A DNA stretch of 48,010 nucleotides, from assembly GCA_022708025.1 (NCBI GenBank), contig JAKIZM010000022.1, positions 1-48,010 on the forward strand. Direction: 5' to 3'. Origin of the DNA: Bacteroidota bacterium. Its GTDB lineage: Bacteria > Bacteroidota > Ignavibacteria > Ignavibacteriales > Ignavibacteriaceae. The translations under genes were made by a program, and so were the position numbers. Under the pieces are notes generated by a model. The model was not told the DNA's origin. It searched no databases and saw only the letters and a program-made list of their open reading frames with translations. Positions 9,310 through 19,600 of this stretch are shown piece after piece. The stretch's first letter is position 1. Each line of letters begins with the position of its first letter.

Positions 9310-9401
9310 AACCCCTGATTTAAATTAGGGGTTATGGAAAAAGTAGTTATTTTAAACTCTTTCAACAGCTTAAAAAGAAACGTCCCGCCGAAGCGGGACG
9401 T
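9310..9401 (+). terminator. Two hairpins downstream of hsdM
   Basis: The first is a near-perfect palindrome (9310-9333, arms AACCCCTGATTT and AAATTAGGGGTT, one G-T pair). The second is a perfect 9-bp GC-rich stem ACGTCCCGC/GCGGGACGT (9380-9388 with 9393-9401) closed by the loop CGAA. Neither has a following T-run. They may slow or end transcription after hsdM, or be dispersed palindromic units; a similar TCCCG/CGGGA arm pair occurs in the repeats at 44201-44468. Confidence 0.4.
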
Positions 9402-9464
9402 CAAACTAAAGATGCTATCTTAAGCGCTGTAATAAATTTTAATCAAAAATAACTATTTTTGTAT

Positions 9465-9983
9465 ATGTTTAGAAATGAACAAGCAGAATATTTAATTAAA
9501 CTCCCTAAAAAGATTTTGGAGAACGATGTCTTGATTAATGATTTAAGAATTAAACAGCAATTCCCATTTTCAGTAAGATATACTCTGGGTTCTCCATCTG
9601 ATTTCGAATTTACTTTTCTTCTTGAAATTTATCAGAGTAAAAAAGCAGCATTGAAAGTATCTTTATATTATCAGGAAGATCAATCAAAAGTTGGGTTGAT
9701 TCGTGTTGATTTTAATGGTACTCATAAAAATCCTGAAGAAATTATTGATGATTTACCGTTAAAATTTCATAAATATGCTGGAAAGTGGTTTGATTATAAT
9801 GAGCATCATATTCATTTTTATCTTTAAGATTATAAACCTTTGGCATGGGCATTGCCATTAGCTGATGATGAATTTCCGATTAAAGAATTAAAAAGCAATC
9901 AAGATGTTGGTGATGTTTTTTTAGCATTTTGTAATAGGATAAATTTAGTAACAAAGTTAGAAATAGATAGAGTTCTAATATGA
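9465..9983 (+). pseudogene. Small uncharacterised gene interrupted by an in-frame TAA
   Basis: From ATG 9465 the frame runs 120 codons to TAA at 9825-9827, then stays open in the same frame for 51 more codons to TGA 9981-9983. That TGA overlaps the ATG (9980) of the next gene in the ATGA arrangement used elsewhere in this island. The read-through part (DYKPLAWALPLADDEFPIKEL) looks like real protein. So the original gene was probably ~172 residues and has acquired a nonsense codon, or the base is a sequencing error (CAA to TAA would do it). The protein is soluble and mixed alpha/beta, and I cannot name it firmly; it may belong to the DUF6978-type small proteins. A TTG at 9459 is a less likely start. 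Function unknown, probably restriction-associated from context. Confidence 0.6.
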
Positions 9984-10783
9984 ATTGGATTGATGAGCTT
10001 ATAGAAGACTACTTTAAATTTTTAAAGAGTAAAACAATTGTTCAGACAGATGAACAATCGGGCTGGTCTGTGGTTAGCACACCATTCCTTGGTTTATTTA
10101 ACGATACAATTGAATTATTCATTAAAAAGATAAATGGTAAAATTTTATTATCCGATGATGGCAGAACCTTTCATAACCTGGATTTAGTAGGTACAAATAT
10201 TTCGAGATCTCCAAAGAGAAGAGATATATTGGATAAAGTCCTATTAAATTATGGAGTTAGTGAAAAAGAAAATGAATTAATAATTGAAGCTGATGAAAAA
10301 AATTTCCCGCAGCGAAAGTATAATTTATTAGCAGCAATTATAGAAATTAATGATCTATACACACTAGCTAAACATACAATTGCTTCTATATTCAAAGAGG
10401 ATGTTAAAGAATATCTTGATACTCAGGAAATTGTCTACACTCCTCAATTTATTTCTAAAGGAAGCACCGGACTAGAATTTACTTTTGATTTTCAAATAGC
10501 TTACAAGAAAAAAGAGATTGTAATTAAAGCATTCAATAATATCAATAAACTAAACCTACCAAACTTTTTATTTAGTTGGGAAGATATAAAATCGGTCAGA
10601 GAGACTGTTACACAAAAAAAAGTGCTTGGTCTGGCGGTAATTAATAATGAAGAAAGACAAGTAAGATCGGAGTATCTTGAAGCTTTAATCTCGAAAGGGG
10701 CAGATTATATTTTGTGGACTGACAGGTTTAAAAAAGATAACCTAAATAAAATTCTAAGCAATGGATCCTTTCAAACAAACTGA
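9980..10783 (+). CDS. DUF1828/DUF1829-domain protein in the type I RM island
   Basis: The 267-residue protein matches the DUF1828 + DUF1829 pattern as I know it. The N-terminal half carries TPFLGLFNDTIELFI and LSDDGRTFHNLDLVG, then a YGV segment. The C-terminal half carries FDFQIAYKKKEIVIKAF and a conserved FSWEDI. It has no membrane segments or signal peptide. The biochemical role is unknown. Such genes are often found among phage, restriction or accessory genes, which fits its place between hsdM and hsdS. Its ATG overlaps the TGA of the interrupted small gene, and its last 23 bases overlap hsdS, so it is likely translated as part of the RM operon. Confidence 0.75.
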   Translation: MNWIDELIEDYFKFLKSKTIVQTDEQSGWSVVSTPFLGLFNDTIELFIKKINGKILLSDDGRTFHNLDLVGTNISRSPKRRDILDKVLLNYGVSEKENELIIEADEKNFPQRKYNLLAAIIEINDLYTLAKHTIASIFKEDVKEYLDTQEIVYTPQFISKGSTGLEFTFDFQIAYKKKEIVIKAFNNINKLNLPNFLFSWEDIKSVRETVTQKKVLGLAVINNEERQVRSEYLEALISKGADYILWTDRFKKDNLNKILSNGSFQTN

Positions 10784-12032
10784 TATCGGTTTAATCCCTG
10801 AGGATTGGGGTTTGAATAAATTAAGTGAAACTTCTGAAATAATTATGGGCCAATCTCCACCTTCTAGTACATATAATTCAAATGGCAATGGCTTGCCATT
10901 TTATCAGGGTAAAACTGATTTTGGAAGTATATATCCTAAACCAAGAATTTGGTGCACATCACCTTCAAAGATTGCAGAAAAAAATGACATATTGATTTCT
11001 GTTAGAGCGCCTGTTGGTCCAACTAATTTATCATTTGAAAAAAGCGGAATAGGTAGGGGATTATCTGCAATTAGAGTTAAACAAAACGATTATCTTTATC
11101 TTTATTATTATTTAAAGAAAATAGAAAATGAAATTGAAAAGCTTGGAACGGGAAGTACTTTCAAGGCCATCAATAAAAGTCAATTGCATAACATAAAAAT
11201 CCCTCTCCCACCTCTTTCCGAGCAAAAAAAGATTGCTTATGTACTTTCCAAAATACAGCAGGCAATTGAGAAACAGGAACAAATAATTAAAACCACTCAG
11301 GAGCTTAAAAAAGCTTTAATGCAAAAACTCTTTACTGAGGGATTATACGGCGAACCACAAAAACATACAGAAATTGGTCCCATTCCGGAAAGCTGGGAAG
11401 TAGTTCCTTTTGAGAGAGTTGCAAAATTGCAAGGAGGATATGGATTTAGAAGCACTGATAAAGTAATTGTTTCAAATACGCAACTTATCAGGATGGGAAA
11501 TCTTTATCAGAATTTATTACAATTAGATAGAAGCCCTGTATTTTATCCAAATTCATTCACTGAGGAATATCCGGCCTATGTTTTATATGAAAATGATTTA
11601 ATTATTTCACTAACTGGTACAATGGGTAAAGAGGATTATGGTTTTGTTGTTAAAGTCCCGAAGATCCTTAATAGGAAACTTTTATTAAATCAACGTGTTG
11701 CAAGGATTTTACTTAATGAGAAATTGCAACTTGATTTAGATTATTTTTATTACTTCTTACTTACTAGGAAGTTTTTAGATAAGTTATATAGAACTGCCAA
11801 AGGAACAAAGCAAGCAAATCTTTCAGTAAAAGAAATCTATAATTTAAAAGTTGCATATCCTGCCAAATCAGAACAGGTAAAAATTGGGAAGCTTTTAACA
11901 ACATTAGATAAAAAAATTAAGTCTACTTCTGAAATATTAGTACAGTATAAGCATTTCTTGACATCAGCATTAAATAAGCTTGTGACAGGTCAAATCAGAG
12001 TAAAAGACATTGAATTTAAATTAGCAGGATGA
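10761..12032 (+). CDS. hsdS: Type I restriction-modification specificity subunit HsdS
   Basis: The 423-residue protein has the two-fold HsdS layout. TRD1 (~5-150) opens with IGLIPEDWGLNKLSE, and a first conserved helical spacer carries PLPPLSEQKKIAYVLSKI (~150-190). TRD2 (~205-360) opens with IGPIPESWEVVPFERV, and a second helical spacer ends the protein. Each TRD reads half of a bipartite DNA target, and the spacers set the distance and bind HsdM. The target cannot be read from the sequence. The start overlaps the DUF1829 gene by 23 bases and the stop overlaps the DUF3800 gene as ATGA (12029-12032). The two TRDs differ from each other, so an asymmetric site is expected. Confidence 0.94.
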   Translation: MDPFKQTDIGLIPEDWGLNKLSETSEIIMGQSPPSSTYNSNGNGLPFYQGKTDFGSIYPKPRIWCTSPSKIAEKNDILISVRAPVGPTNLSFEKSGIGRGLSAIRVKQNDYLYLYYYLKKIENEIEKLGTGSTFKAINKSQLHNIKIPLPPLSEQKKIAYVLSKIQQAIEKQEQIIKTTQELKKALMQKLFTEGLYGEPQKHTEIGPIPESWEVVPFERVAKLQGGYGFRSTDKVIVSNTQLIRMGNLYQNLLQLDRSPVFYPNSFTEEYPAYVLYENDLIISLTGTMGKEDYGFVVKVPKILNRKLLLNQRVARILLNEKLQLDLDYFYYFLLTRKFLDKLYRTAKGTKQANLSVKEIYNLKVAYPAKSEQVKIGKLLTTLDKKIKSTSEILVQYKHFLTSALNKLVTGQIRVKDIEFKLAG

Positions 12033-12883
12033 AAACAGAAAAAGAATATATTATTTTTTGTGATGAGTCAGATAAATATGGGAAGTATTTCGCAAACTTT
12101 TATGGTGGTGTTATTGTTGGCGCATCTCAGTATGAAAGAATTACTAACGAATTGAATGCGATTAAAACAGAGGAGAAATTATTTGGTGAGATCAAGTGGT
12201 CTAAAGTTACAGATCAGTATGTTGAGAAGTACAAAATTGTAGTCAGCAATTTTTTTAATGAAATAAGAGCTGGTAATATTAAAGTTAGAATAATGTTTAC
12301 TCACAATGTAAATGTTCCAAAATCTAATTCACAAATAAACAAAGATCTGGAATATTTTAAATTGTATTACCAGTTCATTAAACACGCATTTGGATTACAG
12401 TATATTCCAAAACGTGATGAAGGAACAAGATTAAGATTATTCTTTGATGTATTTCCTGATAAAAGTGAGAAAGCAGAACAATTTAAAGGTTATCTATTAG
12501 GTTTACAGCAAAATACGGGTTTCAGAAATGCTAACATTATTCTTTCCAGAGATGAAATAGCAGAGGTAGATTCCCATAACCATCCTTTGTTACAATGCCT
12601 TGACGTTGTGCTCGGTTCAATGTCATTTAGATTGAATGAGAAGCACAAAGAAAAAATTCCAGGCACAAAAAAAAGAGGGAAGCGTACAATAGCAAAGGAA
12701 GAACTTTATAAGCATATTGTCAGAGAAATTAGAAGAATGACACCGAATTTTAATATTGGAGTTTCGACTAGTTGCAAAGATCATTTGAGCAGAAGATGGT
12801 CAATGCCATATATGCACTGGATATTTAAGGCGAAGGAAATTGAAAAAGATTTTAATTTTTCAAAGCGGAAGGGTCGAAAATAA
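12029..12883 (+). CDS. DUF3800-family protein
   Basis: The 284-residue soluble protein opens with EYIIFCDESDKYGKYFANFYGG, the characteristic start of DUF3800 proteins (acidic FxDESG-like strand of an RNase H-like fold). Further acidic residues (LFFDVFPDKSE, LQCLDVVLGSM) fit that fold. The basic C-terminus (KRKGRK) could help bind nucleic acid. DUF3800 genes are common inside restriction and other defence islands, but no function is established to my knowledge, so a nuclease-like role is inference. It is translationally coupled to hsdS by an ATGA overlap and separated from hsdR by a structured 139-bp gap. Confidence 0.82.
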   Translation: MKTEKEYIIFCDESDKYGKYFANFYGGVIVGASQYERITNELNAIKTEEKLFGEIKWSKVTDQYVEKYKIVVSNFFNEIRAGNIKVRIMFTHNVNVPKSNSQINKDLEYFKLYYQFIKHAFGLQYIPKRDEGTRLRLFFDVFPDKSEKAEQFKGYLLGLQQNTGFRNANIILSRDEIAEVDSHNHPLLQCLDVVLGSMSFRLNEKHKEKIPGTKKRGKRTIAKEELYKHIVREIRRMTPNFNIGVSTSCKDHLSRRWSMPYMHWIFKAKEIEKDFNFSKRKGRK

Positions 12884-12885
12884 AA

Positions 12886-12957
12886 AACCCCGCTTGTTCT
12901 ACTTACTACTTGACGCATAACGTCAGGCTTCGAACAAGCCGGGTTAAAAGACAACCC
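12886..12957 (+). promoter_or_regulatory. Nested hairpin with alternative pairing before hsdR
   Basis: Immediately after the DUF3800 stop, AACCC+GCTTGTTC (12886-12899, one unpaired C at 12891) pairs with GAACAAGC+GGGTT (12932-12945). Inside it is a perfect small hairpin TGACG-CATAA-CGTCA (12911-12925). The arm GGGTT (12941-12945) can instead pair with AACCC at 12953-12957, so two exclusive folds are possible. It could be a terminator/attenuator setting HsdR levels or a small structured RNA. No T-run follows. Confidence 0.45.
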
Positions 12958-13022
12958 AAATATAATACAATCAGTTAGGGATGTCAATATAAATTTAGCT
13001 GATAAATCAGTACAAATTAATA

Positions 13023-15965
13023 ATGAGCGAATCATTTACAGAAAAAAAAGCAGTTCAAAAAAGAATTTTAGAGTATGCTACTCAGATAGGTTGGGAAATA
13101 TTATCTCAACAGGAAACAGAAAAGCTAAGACATTTCGATAATTCGGCAACATTACCTTCAGAAAGAGCTAAAAATTCTTATCCGTTCTTAAAAGATATTT
13201 TATTAGAAAAAGTTTTTAAGTTTAATCCCAAATACACAGAAAAAGACAATAATCTTCTTTCAAAACTAAAAAGCCTTCGCACAGATATTCAGGGCAACAA
13301 GGATTTCCTTCAATATCTCAGAGGTGAAAAAACGTTCTTTTGCTCAGGGGATAACCGTGAGTATAACCTTAAGCTTATAGACTTTGATGATCACACAAAT
13401 AACACCTATCACGTTTCGGAAGAATATTATTTTAACAATGGCAGGAATGGCAACAGGGAAGATATTGTATTCTTTATTAACGGCATTCCTGTAATTGTAA
13501 TCGAGTGTAAAAATGCAACCAAAGATGAAGCCCTTGCAATAGGAATAGACCAGATAAGACGATACCACAAAGAAACTCCGGAAATGCTTATCCCTCAGCA
13601 AATCTATACTGTTACGGAAGCACTTGGCTTTTTATATGGAGTAACCTGGAATACAAACCGTAAAAATCTTTTCAACTGGAAGTCTGGATCCGGCTCTGAC
13701 GGAGAAGATGAGATTGGGAACCTTGAATCGAAGGTGAAAACATTTTTTGTTATTGACAGAATCTTATCCTATCTGAAAAAGTATATTGTTTTTGTTGAAA
13801 AAGATGAGGAGTTGAATAAATATATTTTGCGTCAGCATCAGGTTGAAGCAGTTGAAAAAGTTGTAACAAGAGCGCTTGATATTAAAAAGAGAAGGGGATT
13901 GGTCTGGCATACTCAGGGATCTGGTAAAACATTCACTATTATCAAATCATCAGAGCTGATATTTAAAAAACCGGAAGCAGATAAGCCGACAATTATTTTA
14001 TTGATTGACAGAAACGAACTTGAAGACCAGATGATTCGAAATCTTATTTCTTTAGGAATTCAGAATGTTGCTCACGCAAACAGTATTGCAGCAATGAGAG
14101 ATTTATTAAAAGATGATTATCGTGGTTTGATAGTTAGTATGATTCATAAGTTTAATGATATGCCTCCCAACATCAACACGAGAAAAAATATTTATGTTTT
14201 AGTAGATGAAGCACACAGAACAACTTCCGGTGATCTGGGAAATTATCTGATGGCAGCAATTCCTAATGCAACTCTGATTGGATTTACAGGCACACCAATA
14301 GATAAAACTGCTTACGGCAGAGGCACATTTAAAACTTTCGGAGTTGATGATCCAAAAGGTTATCTGGATAAATATTCTATTTCAGATTCTATAACTGATG
14401 GAACAACTTTACCGCTTTATTACTCACTTGCACCCAATGAATTGAGAGTTCCTGAAGATATTCTTGAGAAAGAATTTCTGAAACTTGCAGAAGCTGAAGG
14501 TGTAAGCGATATAGAAGAATTGAATAAGATATTAGAGAAAGCAGTTCAGACAAGACATTTTCTAAAAGGTAAAAGAAGAATAAATAAGATTGCAAAGTAT
14601 GTTGCTGAACATTATCAGACCTATGTTGAAAATCTTGGTTATAAAGCATTTTTAGTCGGAGTGGATAGAGAAGCTTGTGCACTTTACAAAAAAGCATTGG
14701 ATAAACACTTACCCGCTGAATACTCTCAGGTTGTATATACAAGTGCTCATAACGATACTGAGCAGTTAAAAGAATATCAGATAGACAAAGAAGAAGAAAA
14801 AACTATTCGTAAGAATTTTGCTAAGAATGAAGCCCTGCCAAAAATTTTAATAGTTACTGAAAAACTGCTAACCGGCTACGATGCTCCGATATTATATGCA
14901 ATGTATTTAGATAAACCGATGAGAGATCATACATTGCTTCAGGCAATAGCAAGAGTAAACCGTCCTTATGAGGATGAGGAAGGAAAGAAAAAACCTTTCG
15001 GATTAGTAATAGATTTTATCGGAATATTTGACAAGCTCGAAAAAGCACTTGCATTTGATTCAGATGATATAAAAAGTGTTATTAAAGACCTGGCATTATT
15101 AAAAGATTTATTTAAGAAAAATCTAGAAAGCATAGCTCCAAAATATTTGGAATTGATAAAGCCGCCGTATAATGATAAAGAAGTTGATAAGCTGATTGAG
15201 CATTTCAAATCAAAATCCAGGCGCAAAGAGTTTTTTAAATTCTACAAAGAAGTTGAAATGTTGTATGAAATCATTTCACCTGATGCATTCATAAGACCTT
15301 ATATTGATAATTATAAACTTCTTACTCAGATTTATTACATTGTCCGTAATGCTTATGCGAAGCATATTTATGTTGATAAAGAATTCCAGAGAAAAACCAT
15401 TGACCTTGTGAAAGAAAATGTTGATATAGAAAATCTTGAAATGACAACCGATGCATACGAACTAAATGAAAAAACTATCGAACTTATAAAGAAAGGACAG
15501 AAGCCGGATAATGTAAAAGTTATTAATCTTGTTAAAACTATCGGAAAATATGCAGAAGAACATAGCGGTGATCTTGTTCTTATTTCAATTAAAGAAAAAG
15601 CTCTTGCTATACAGGAAAATTATGAAGATCGGATAATTACAACTCAATCAGCGCTTGAAGAACTTGAAGCTTTAATTAAGGAAGCATTAAATGAGGAAGA
15701 AGAGAAAAAAGTAAAAGGCTTTGATGACTTAACATTTTTCTTCTCTAAAAAACTTGCTGATTATGGAATAGGTAACAGTGATAACACCGCTAAAAGTTTT
15801 ACTGAAAGTTTTAAGAAATATCCTAACTGGAAACAAAGTGAAGCAGAGACCAGAGAACTTCGTCAGGAATTGTATCTGACTCTATTATCACGAATGGATG
15901 ACATAGAAAAAGCAAAGCATATTATTGAAGATCTATTTAATATTATATTGAAAGCTAATGAGTAA
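13023..15965 (+). CDS. hsdR: Type I restriction enzyme motor/nuclease subunit HsdR
   Basis: The 980-residue protein has the usual HsdR order. An N-terminal PD-(D/E)xK nuclease carries Asp147 in REDIVFF and Glu161-x-Lys163 in ECKN. A superfamily 2 helicase/translocase follows, with Walker A GSGKT 299-303, DEAH 395-398 and TGTP 422-425. The second RecA domain has LLTGYDAP and QAIARVNRP, and the C-terminal helical region binds the methylase core. In the complex it translocates DNA with ATP after HsdS finds an unmethylated site, and cuts at a distance. The motifs needed for cutting and translocation are intact. Its 3' end overlaps the metallopeptidase-like gene by eight bases. Confidence 0.96.
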   Translation: MSESFTEKKAVQKRILEYATQIGWEILSQQETEKLRHFDNSATLPSERAKNSYPFLKDILLEKVFKFNPKYTEKDNNLLSKLKSLRTDIQGNKDFLQYLRGEKTFFCSGDNREYNLKLIDFDDHTNNTYHVSEEYYFNNGRNGNREDIVFFINGIPVIVIECKNATKDEALAIGIDQIRRYHKETPEMLIPQQIYTVTEALGFLYGVTWNTNRKNLFNWKSGSGSDGEDEIGNLESKVKTFFVIDRILSYLKKYIVFVEKDEELNKYILRQHQVEAVEKVVTRALDIKKRRGLVWHTQGSGKTFTIIKSSELIFKKPEADKPTIILLIDRNELEDQMIRNLISLGIQNVAHANSIAAMRDLLKDDYRGLIVSMIHKFNDMPPNINTRKNIYVLVDEAHRTTSGDLGNYLMAAIPNATLIGFTGTPIDKTAYGRGTFKTFGVDDPKGYLDKYSISDSITDGTTLPLYYSLAPNELRVPEDILEKEFLKLAEAEGVSDIEELNKILEKAVQTRHFLKGKRRINKIAKYVAEHYQTYVENLGYKAFLVGVDREACALYKKALDKHLPAEYSQVVYTSAHNDTEQLKEYQIDKEEEKTIRKNFAKNEALPKILIVTEKLLTGYDAPILYAMYLDKPMRDHTLLQAIARVNRPYEDEEGKKKPFGLVIDFIGIFDKLEKALAFDSDDIKSVIKDLALLKDLFKKNLESIAPKYLELIKPPYNDKEVDKLIEHFKSKSRRKEFFKFYKEVEMLYEIISPDAFIRPYIDNYKLLTQIYYIVRNAYAKHIYVDKEFQRKTIDLVKENVDIENLEMTTDAYELNEKTIELIKKGQKPDNVKVINLVKTIGKYAEEHSGDLVLISIKEKALAIQENYEDRIITTQSALEELEALIKEALNEEEEKKVKGFDDLTFFFSKKLADYGIGNSDNTAKSFTESFKKYPNWKQSEAETRELRQELYLTLLSRMDDIEKAKHIIEDLFNIILKANE

Positions 15966-16272
15966 ATGGAAAGATAAGTACGAGTTTAAGAAAGAAGTAG
16001 TAAAATACGCTGACAAGCTGGATGTAACTTTTAAACGCATTTCTGTTCGTCCAATGAGTCGTAAATGGGCATCCTGTTCAACTGATGGCAACTTAAACTT
16101 TAATGATGAGTTAATTGAGATGGATAAAAAACTTGGCAGGTATGTTATCGTTCACGAACTATTACATTTTCATTATCCAAATCACGGCAAACTCTGGAAA
16201 AGCCTGATGAGAGCTTATCTGGGAGATTATGAGAAGTTAGAGAAACAACTTAAGTCGATTAGTTGTCGATAA
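15958..16272 (+). CDS. Short YgjP/DUF45-type zinc metallopeptidase-like protein
   Basis: The 104-residue protein carries HELLH at 66-70 followed by HYPNHGKLW, the zinc-binding arrangement of YgjP/DUF45 and related SprT-like metallopeptidases (third ligand probably His76). Upstream, SVRPMSRKWASCSTDGNLNFN matches the conserved segment before the motif. Typical DUF45 proteins are about twice as long, so this is a short form with the core only. It overlaps hsdR by eight bases. I have seen such genes next to hsdR in other genomes, so it is probably a regular accessory gene of this type I system. Its substrate is unknown; trimming or turnover of HsdR is only a guess. Confidence 0.8.
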   Translation: MSKWKDKYEFKKEVVKYADKLDVTFKRISVRPMSRKWASCSTDGNLNFNDELIEMDKKLGRYVIVHELLHFHYPNHGKLWKSLMRAYLGDYEKLEKQLKSISCR

Positions 16273-16605
16273 ATAATAATAGATGAGGGGTAGAGCTTTA
16301 ATCTAATCCAAAATATTATTCCACCTAAAAATTTTATATAATTAACTGTTTACTTTAAGTATTATTGTATCTAATTTTACAGAACAAAAACAATAATTGT
16401 TAGCAGCACTTTCTCTTTTAATAATTCAGAGTACTATTTGAATTAGTTTTTATGTCGTTTGCAGTTTTTAAATGTAAAACCAAAAAACATCGGAATGGGA
16501 TTTCTTATTTAAAACATATCTATATAAAAATTAAACAACTTTTTTATAAACCACATTTTATCTTAATAAATAATAGAGATAATGTACAAATCAAGGGAGA
16601 TTATA
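16273..16605. other. Gap after the RM island, no gene seen
   Basis: The 333 bases are strongly AT-rich. A 76-codon frame opens at ATG 16452 but runs 77 bases into the peptidase gene and has no homology I recognise. The promoter of the C25 peptidase must lie here; I could not fix it by motif. The last bases hold the AAGGGAGA ribosome-binding site at 16592-16599. Confidence 0.5.
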
Positions 16606-19600
16606 GTGAGAACAAAATTTACTCTTTTATTAGGCAAGGGAATGTATGTTGTTGCTTTCCTTTGTTTATTCCTGTCGATTGAAGTTAACGCACAGGTAGT
16701 AAGTTACACTGATTCCTGGGGTAAGTCGGGATTTACCCTGGAAACAGAAAGTGCTTCGGGTATTCAAATCAATTTTTCCATTTCTGAATTTGAAATGATG
16801 GATGTTAACATTGATGAATCAAATATGAAAGCAATTCATCTGCCGGGAATATTTCTACCGAATGATGAAGGTGCACCTGATCTACCGGGGACATCAAGAT
16901 TTATTGCTATACCCGAAGGTGCTAATGCAACATTTGAAATTACGAGCTACAGAACAGAAACTTTGGAAAACATTGATGTAGCTCCGGCTTTTAAAATTCC
17001 AAAGGATACAGATAAAGGTCCGTTGGTCTATGCAAAGAATAATAGTATTTATAGTCAGAATGAATATTATCCTGCTGAACCGGTAATACTCTCCAAACCA
17101 ACAGAAATCAGGGGTGTTGATGTTGTTCAACTTGGTATTACACCTTTCCAATATAACCCTGTTACCAAGCAGCTTATAGTTTACAGGGATTTAAAAGTTA
17201 ATGTAACATTTAATGGTGGTAACGGCCACTTTGGTGAAGATAGACTTCGCAACAGATGGTTTGATCCGATATTAAATAATGTTCTGATTAATTATCACTC
17301 ATTGCCAAAGATGCAATACAATTATAAATCTGATAAAGAAGATCAGGATTTTGAATATGTAATAATATGTCCGAATGATCCGGCATTTCTTGCATGGGCA
17401 GATTCGATTAAACAGTTCAGAACTTTGCAGGGAATTAAAACAGGTATATTTACCACTGTTCAAACAGGCGGTAATAATGCAACGGCAATAGAAAACTTTA
17501 TTAATAACGCTTATAATACCTGGGCAATTCCGCCGGTTGCTGTTTTATTGCTTGGTGATTATGGTACTACAGGTAATACAATTCATAGCCCAACCTGGAA
17601 TAACTATTGTGTATCAGATCATATTTATGCAGATGTAAATAACAACAATATGGCTGATATTGTTTTAGCAAGAATAACTGCACAGACACCTGCTCATTTG
17701 CAGACAATGATTACTAAGTTTTTAAAATATGAAAGAAATCCTCCCACAAATCCGAATTTTTATAATAATCCGATTACGGCTATGGGATGGCAAACTGAAA
17801 GATGGTTTCAGATCTGTTCAGAAACTATTAATGGATTCTGGCAAAATAAACTTGGTAAAACTCCTAAGAGGGAAAATGCTATTTATATCGGAACCCCGCC
17901 ATTTACCAGTTGGTCGTCTAACCAAAATACGAGCTTAGTGGTAAACTATTTTGGTCCAACCGGACGAGGATATATTCCGGCAACTGCTCTGCATTTAACA
18001 GATTGGGGAGGTAATGCTACAAGGATTAATAATGATATCAATAGCGGTGCTTTTATGTTACAGCATCGCGATCATGGAGAAGAAACCGGTTGGGGCGAAC
18101 CAGCTTATGGAAATTCAAATCTTTCAGGATTAAATAATGATGATTTGGTTTTTGTTTTTTCAATAAACTGTTTAACCGGAAAATTTAACTGGTCAGGTGA
18201 GTGTTTTGCTGAAGCTTTCCACAGACATCAAAAAGGAGCACTCGGATTAATTGCTGCATCGGAAGTTTCTTATTCATTTGTTAATGATGCCTATGTTTGG
18301 GGATTATTTGATGGTATGTGGCCTGACTTTATGCCTGATTATGGCGCTCCCGGACCTGATAGACTTTTACCAGCATTTGGAAACGTAGTAGGTAAATACT
18401 TCCTGCAGTATTCCAACTGGCCATATAATACTGGCGATAAAATGGTTACCTATTATTTATTCCATCATCATGGAGATGCATTTACTACAGTATATTCTGA
18501 AATGCCTCAGACTCTTAATGTTGTACATAATCCGGTAATTATTGCAGGAAATCCTCAGTTTAATGTAACAGCCGATAATAATTCACTGATTGCTTTAACA
18601 CTTAATGGGGAAATTATTGCTGTTGCAGAAGGAACCGGAAATCCAGTTGCAATGAATATACCTTTTATCGTTCCTGGTAATTCTGTTAAAATAACAGTTA
18701 CAAAACAAAACTATTACAGATACACTGCAAGCGTTCCTGTTGTTCCAAGTGAAGGTGCTTATGTAATTTCTGATTCAACAGTTGTTAATGATTCTTTGGG
18801 TAATAATAATGCTTTATTGGATTATGGAGAATCACCATTACTTTCTTTGAGAGCTTATAATGTTGGTGTCTCACAAGCAGAAAACGTAACTCTGATTTTA
18901 AGAAGCAACAGCAGCTATGTTATAGTTATTGATTCAACTGAATTTTATGGAACAATACCAGCCGGTGGTAAATTATTTAAAGCAAATGGATTTAAAATAG
19001 AAGTTGATCCATTAACACCGGATCAGGAAAACATTTCATTTGAAGTTATAGCAACAGATGGTAATAATAACTGGGTAAGCTATTTTACTCTTAAAGTTCA
19101 GGCACCTGTGCTTGCTCAAACTAATTACTATGTTTCTGATCCAGCCGGAAATAACAATGGTATTCTTGATCCCGGCGAAACTGCTGATGTTTTTGTTGAG
19201 ATAACCAATACCGGACATTCTGAAGCAGTTAATGTTCAAGGTAATCTCACTACAACTGATGCTTTTATTACTATAAACAGTGGCGCTCAGAATTACGGCA
19301 ATTTACTTCCGGGCGGAAAGTTAACAAAATCATACAGTGTTACTGCAAGTTCAAATACACCAACTGGTCATCAGGCTGCCTTTAACTTTAATATGACTGC
19401 TTCATTAGGAATAGTATCAAGCAGCAGCTTTACTTTAGTTGTTGGTAAGATTCCGGTTTTGATAGTTTGTAAAGATAAAAATCATAATTCAAGTCCGGCA
19501 ATGAAGACAGCATTAGATGCATTAAATATTGCATATGTTTATCAAATGGATTTCCCGACTGATTTAAGCTTATATCAATCAGTGTTTGTTTGCTTGGGTG

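Noticed and set aside
9268..9458. Possible tRNA or other known RNA gene after hsdM
   Set aside because: Only two simple palindromes; no cloverleaf or CCA end could be drawn.
9841..9856. TGGCAT-GGGCA-TTGCC resembling a sigma-54 promoter on the plus strand
   Set aside because: It lies inside the protein-coding read-through part of the small RM-island gene (LAWALPL), has a weaker -12 end, and no activator is near. Likely chance.
16452..16682. 76-codon frame overlapping the 5' end of the C25 peptidase gene
   Set aside because: Overlaps the signal-peptide region of a well-supported gene, with low-complexity basic composition and no start signal.
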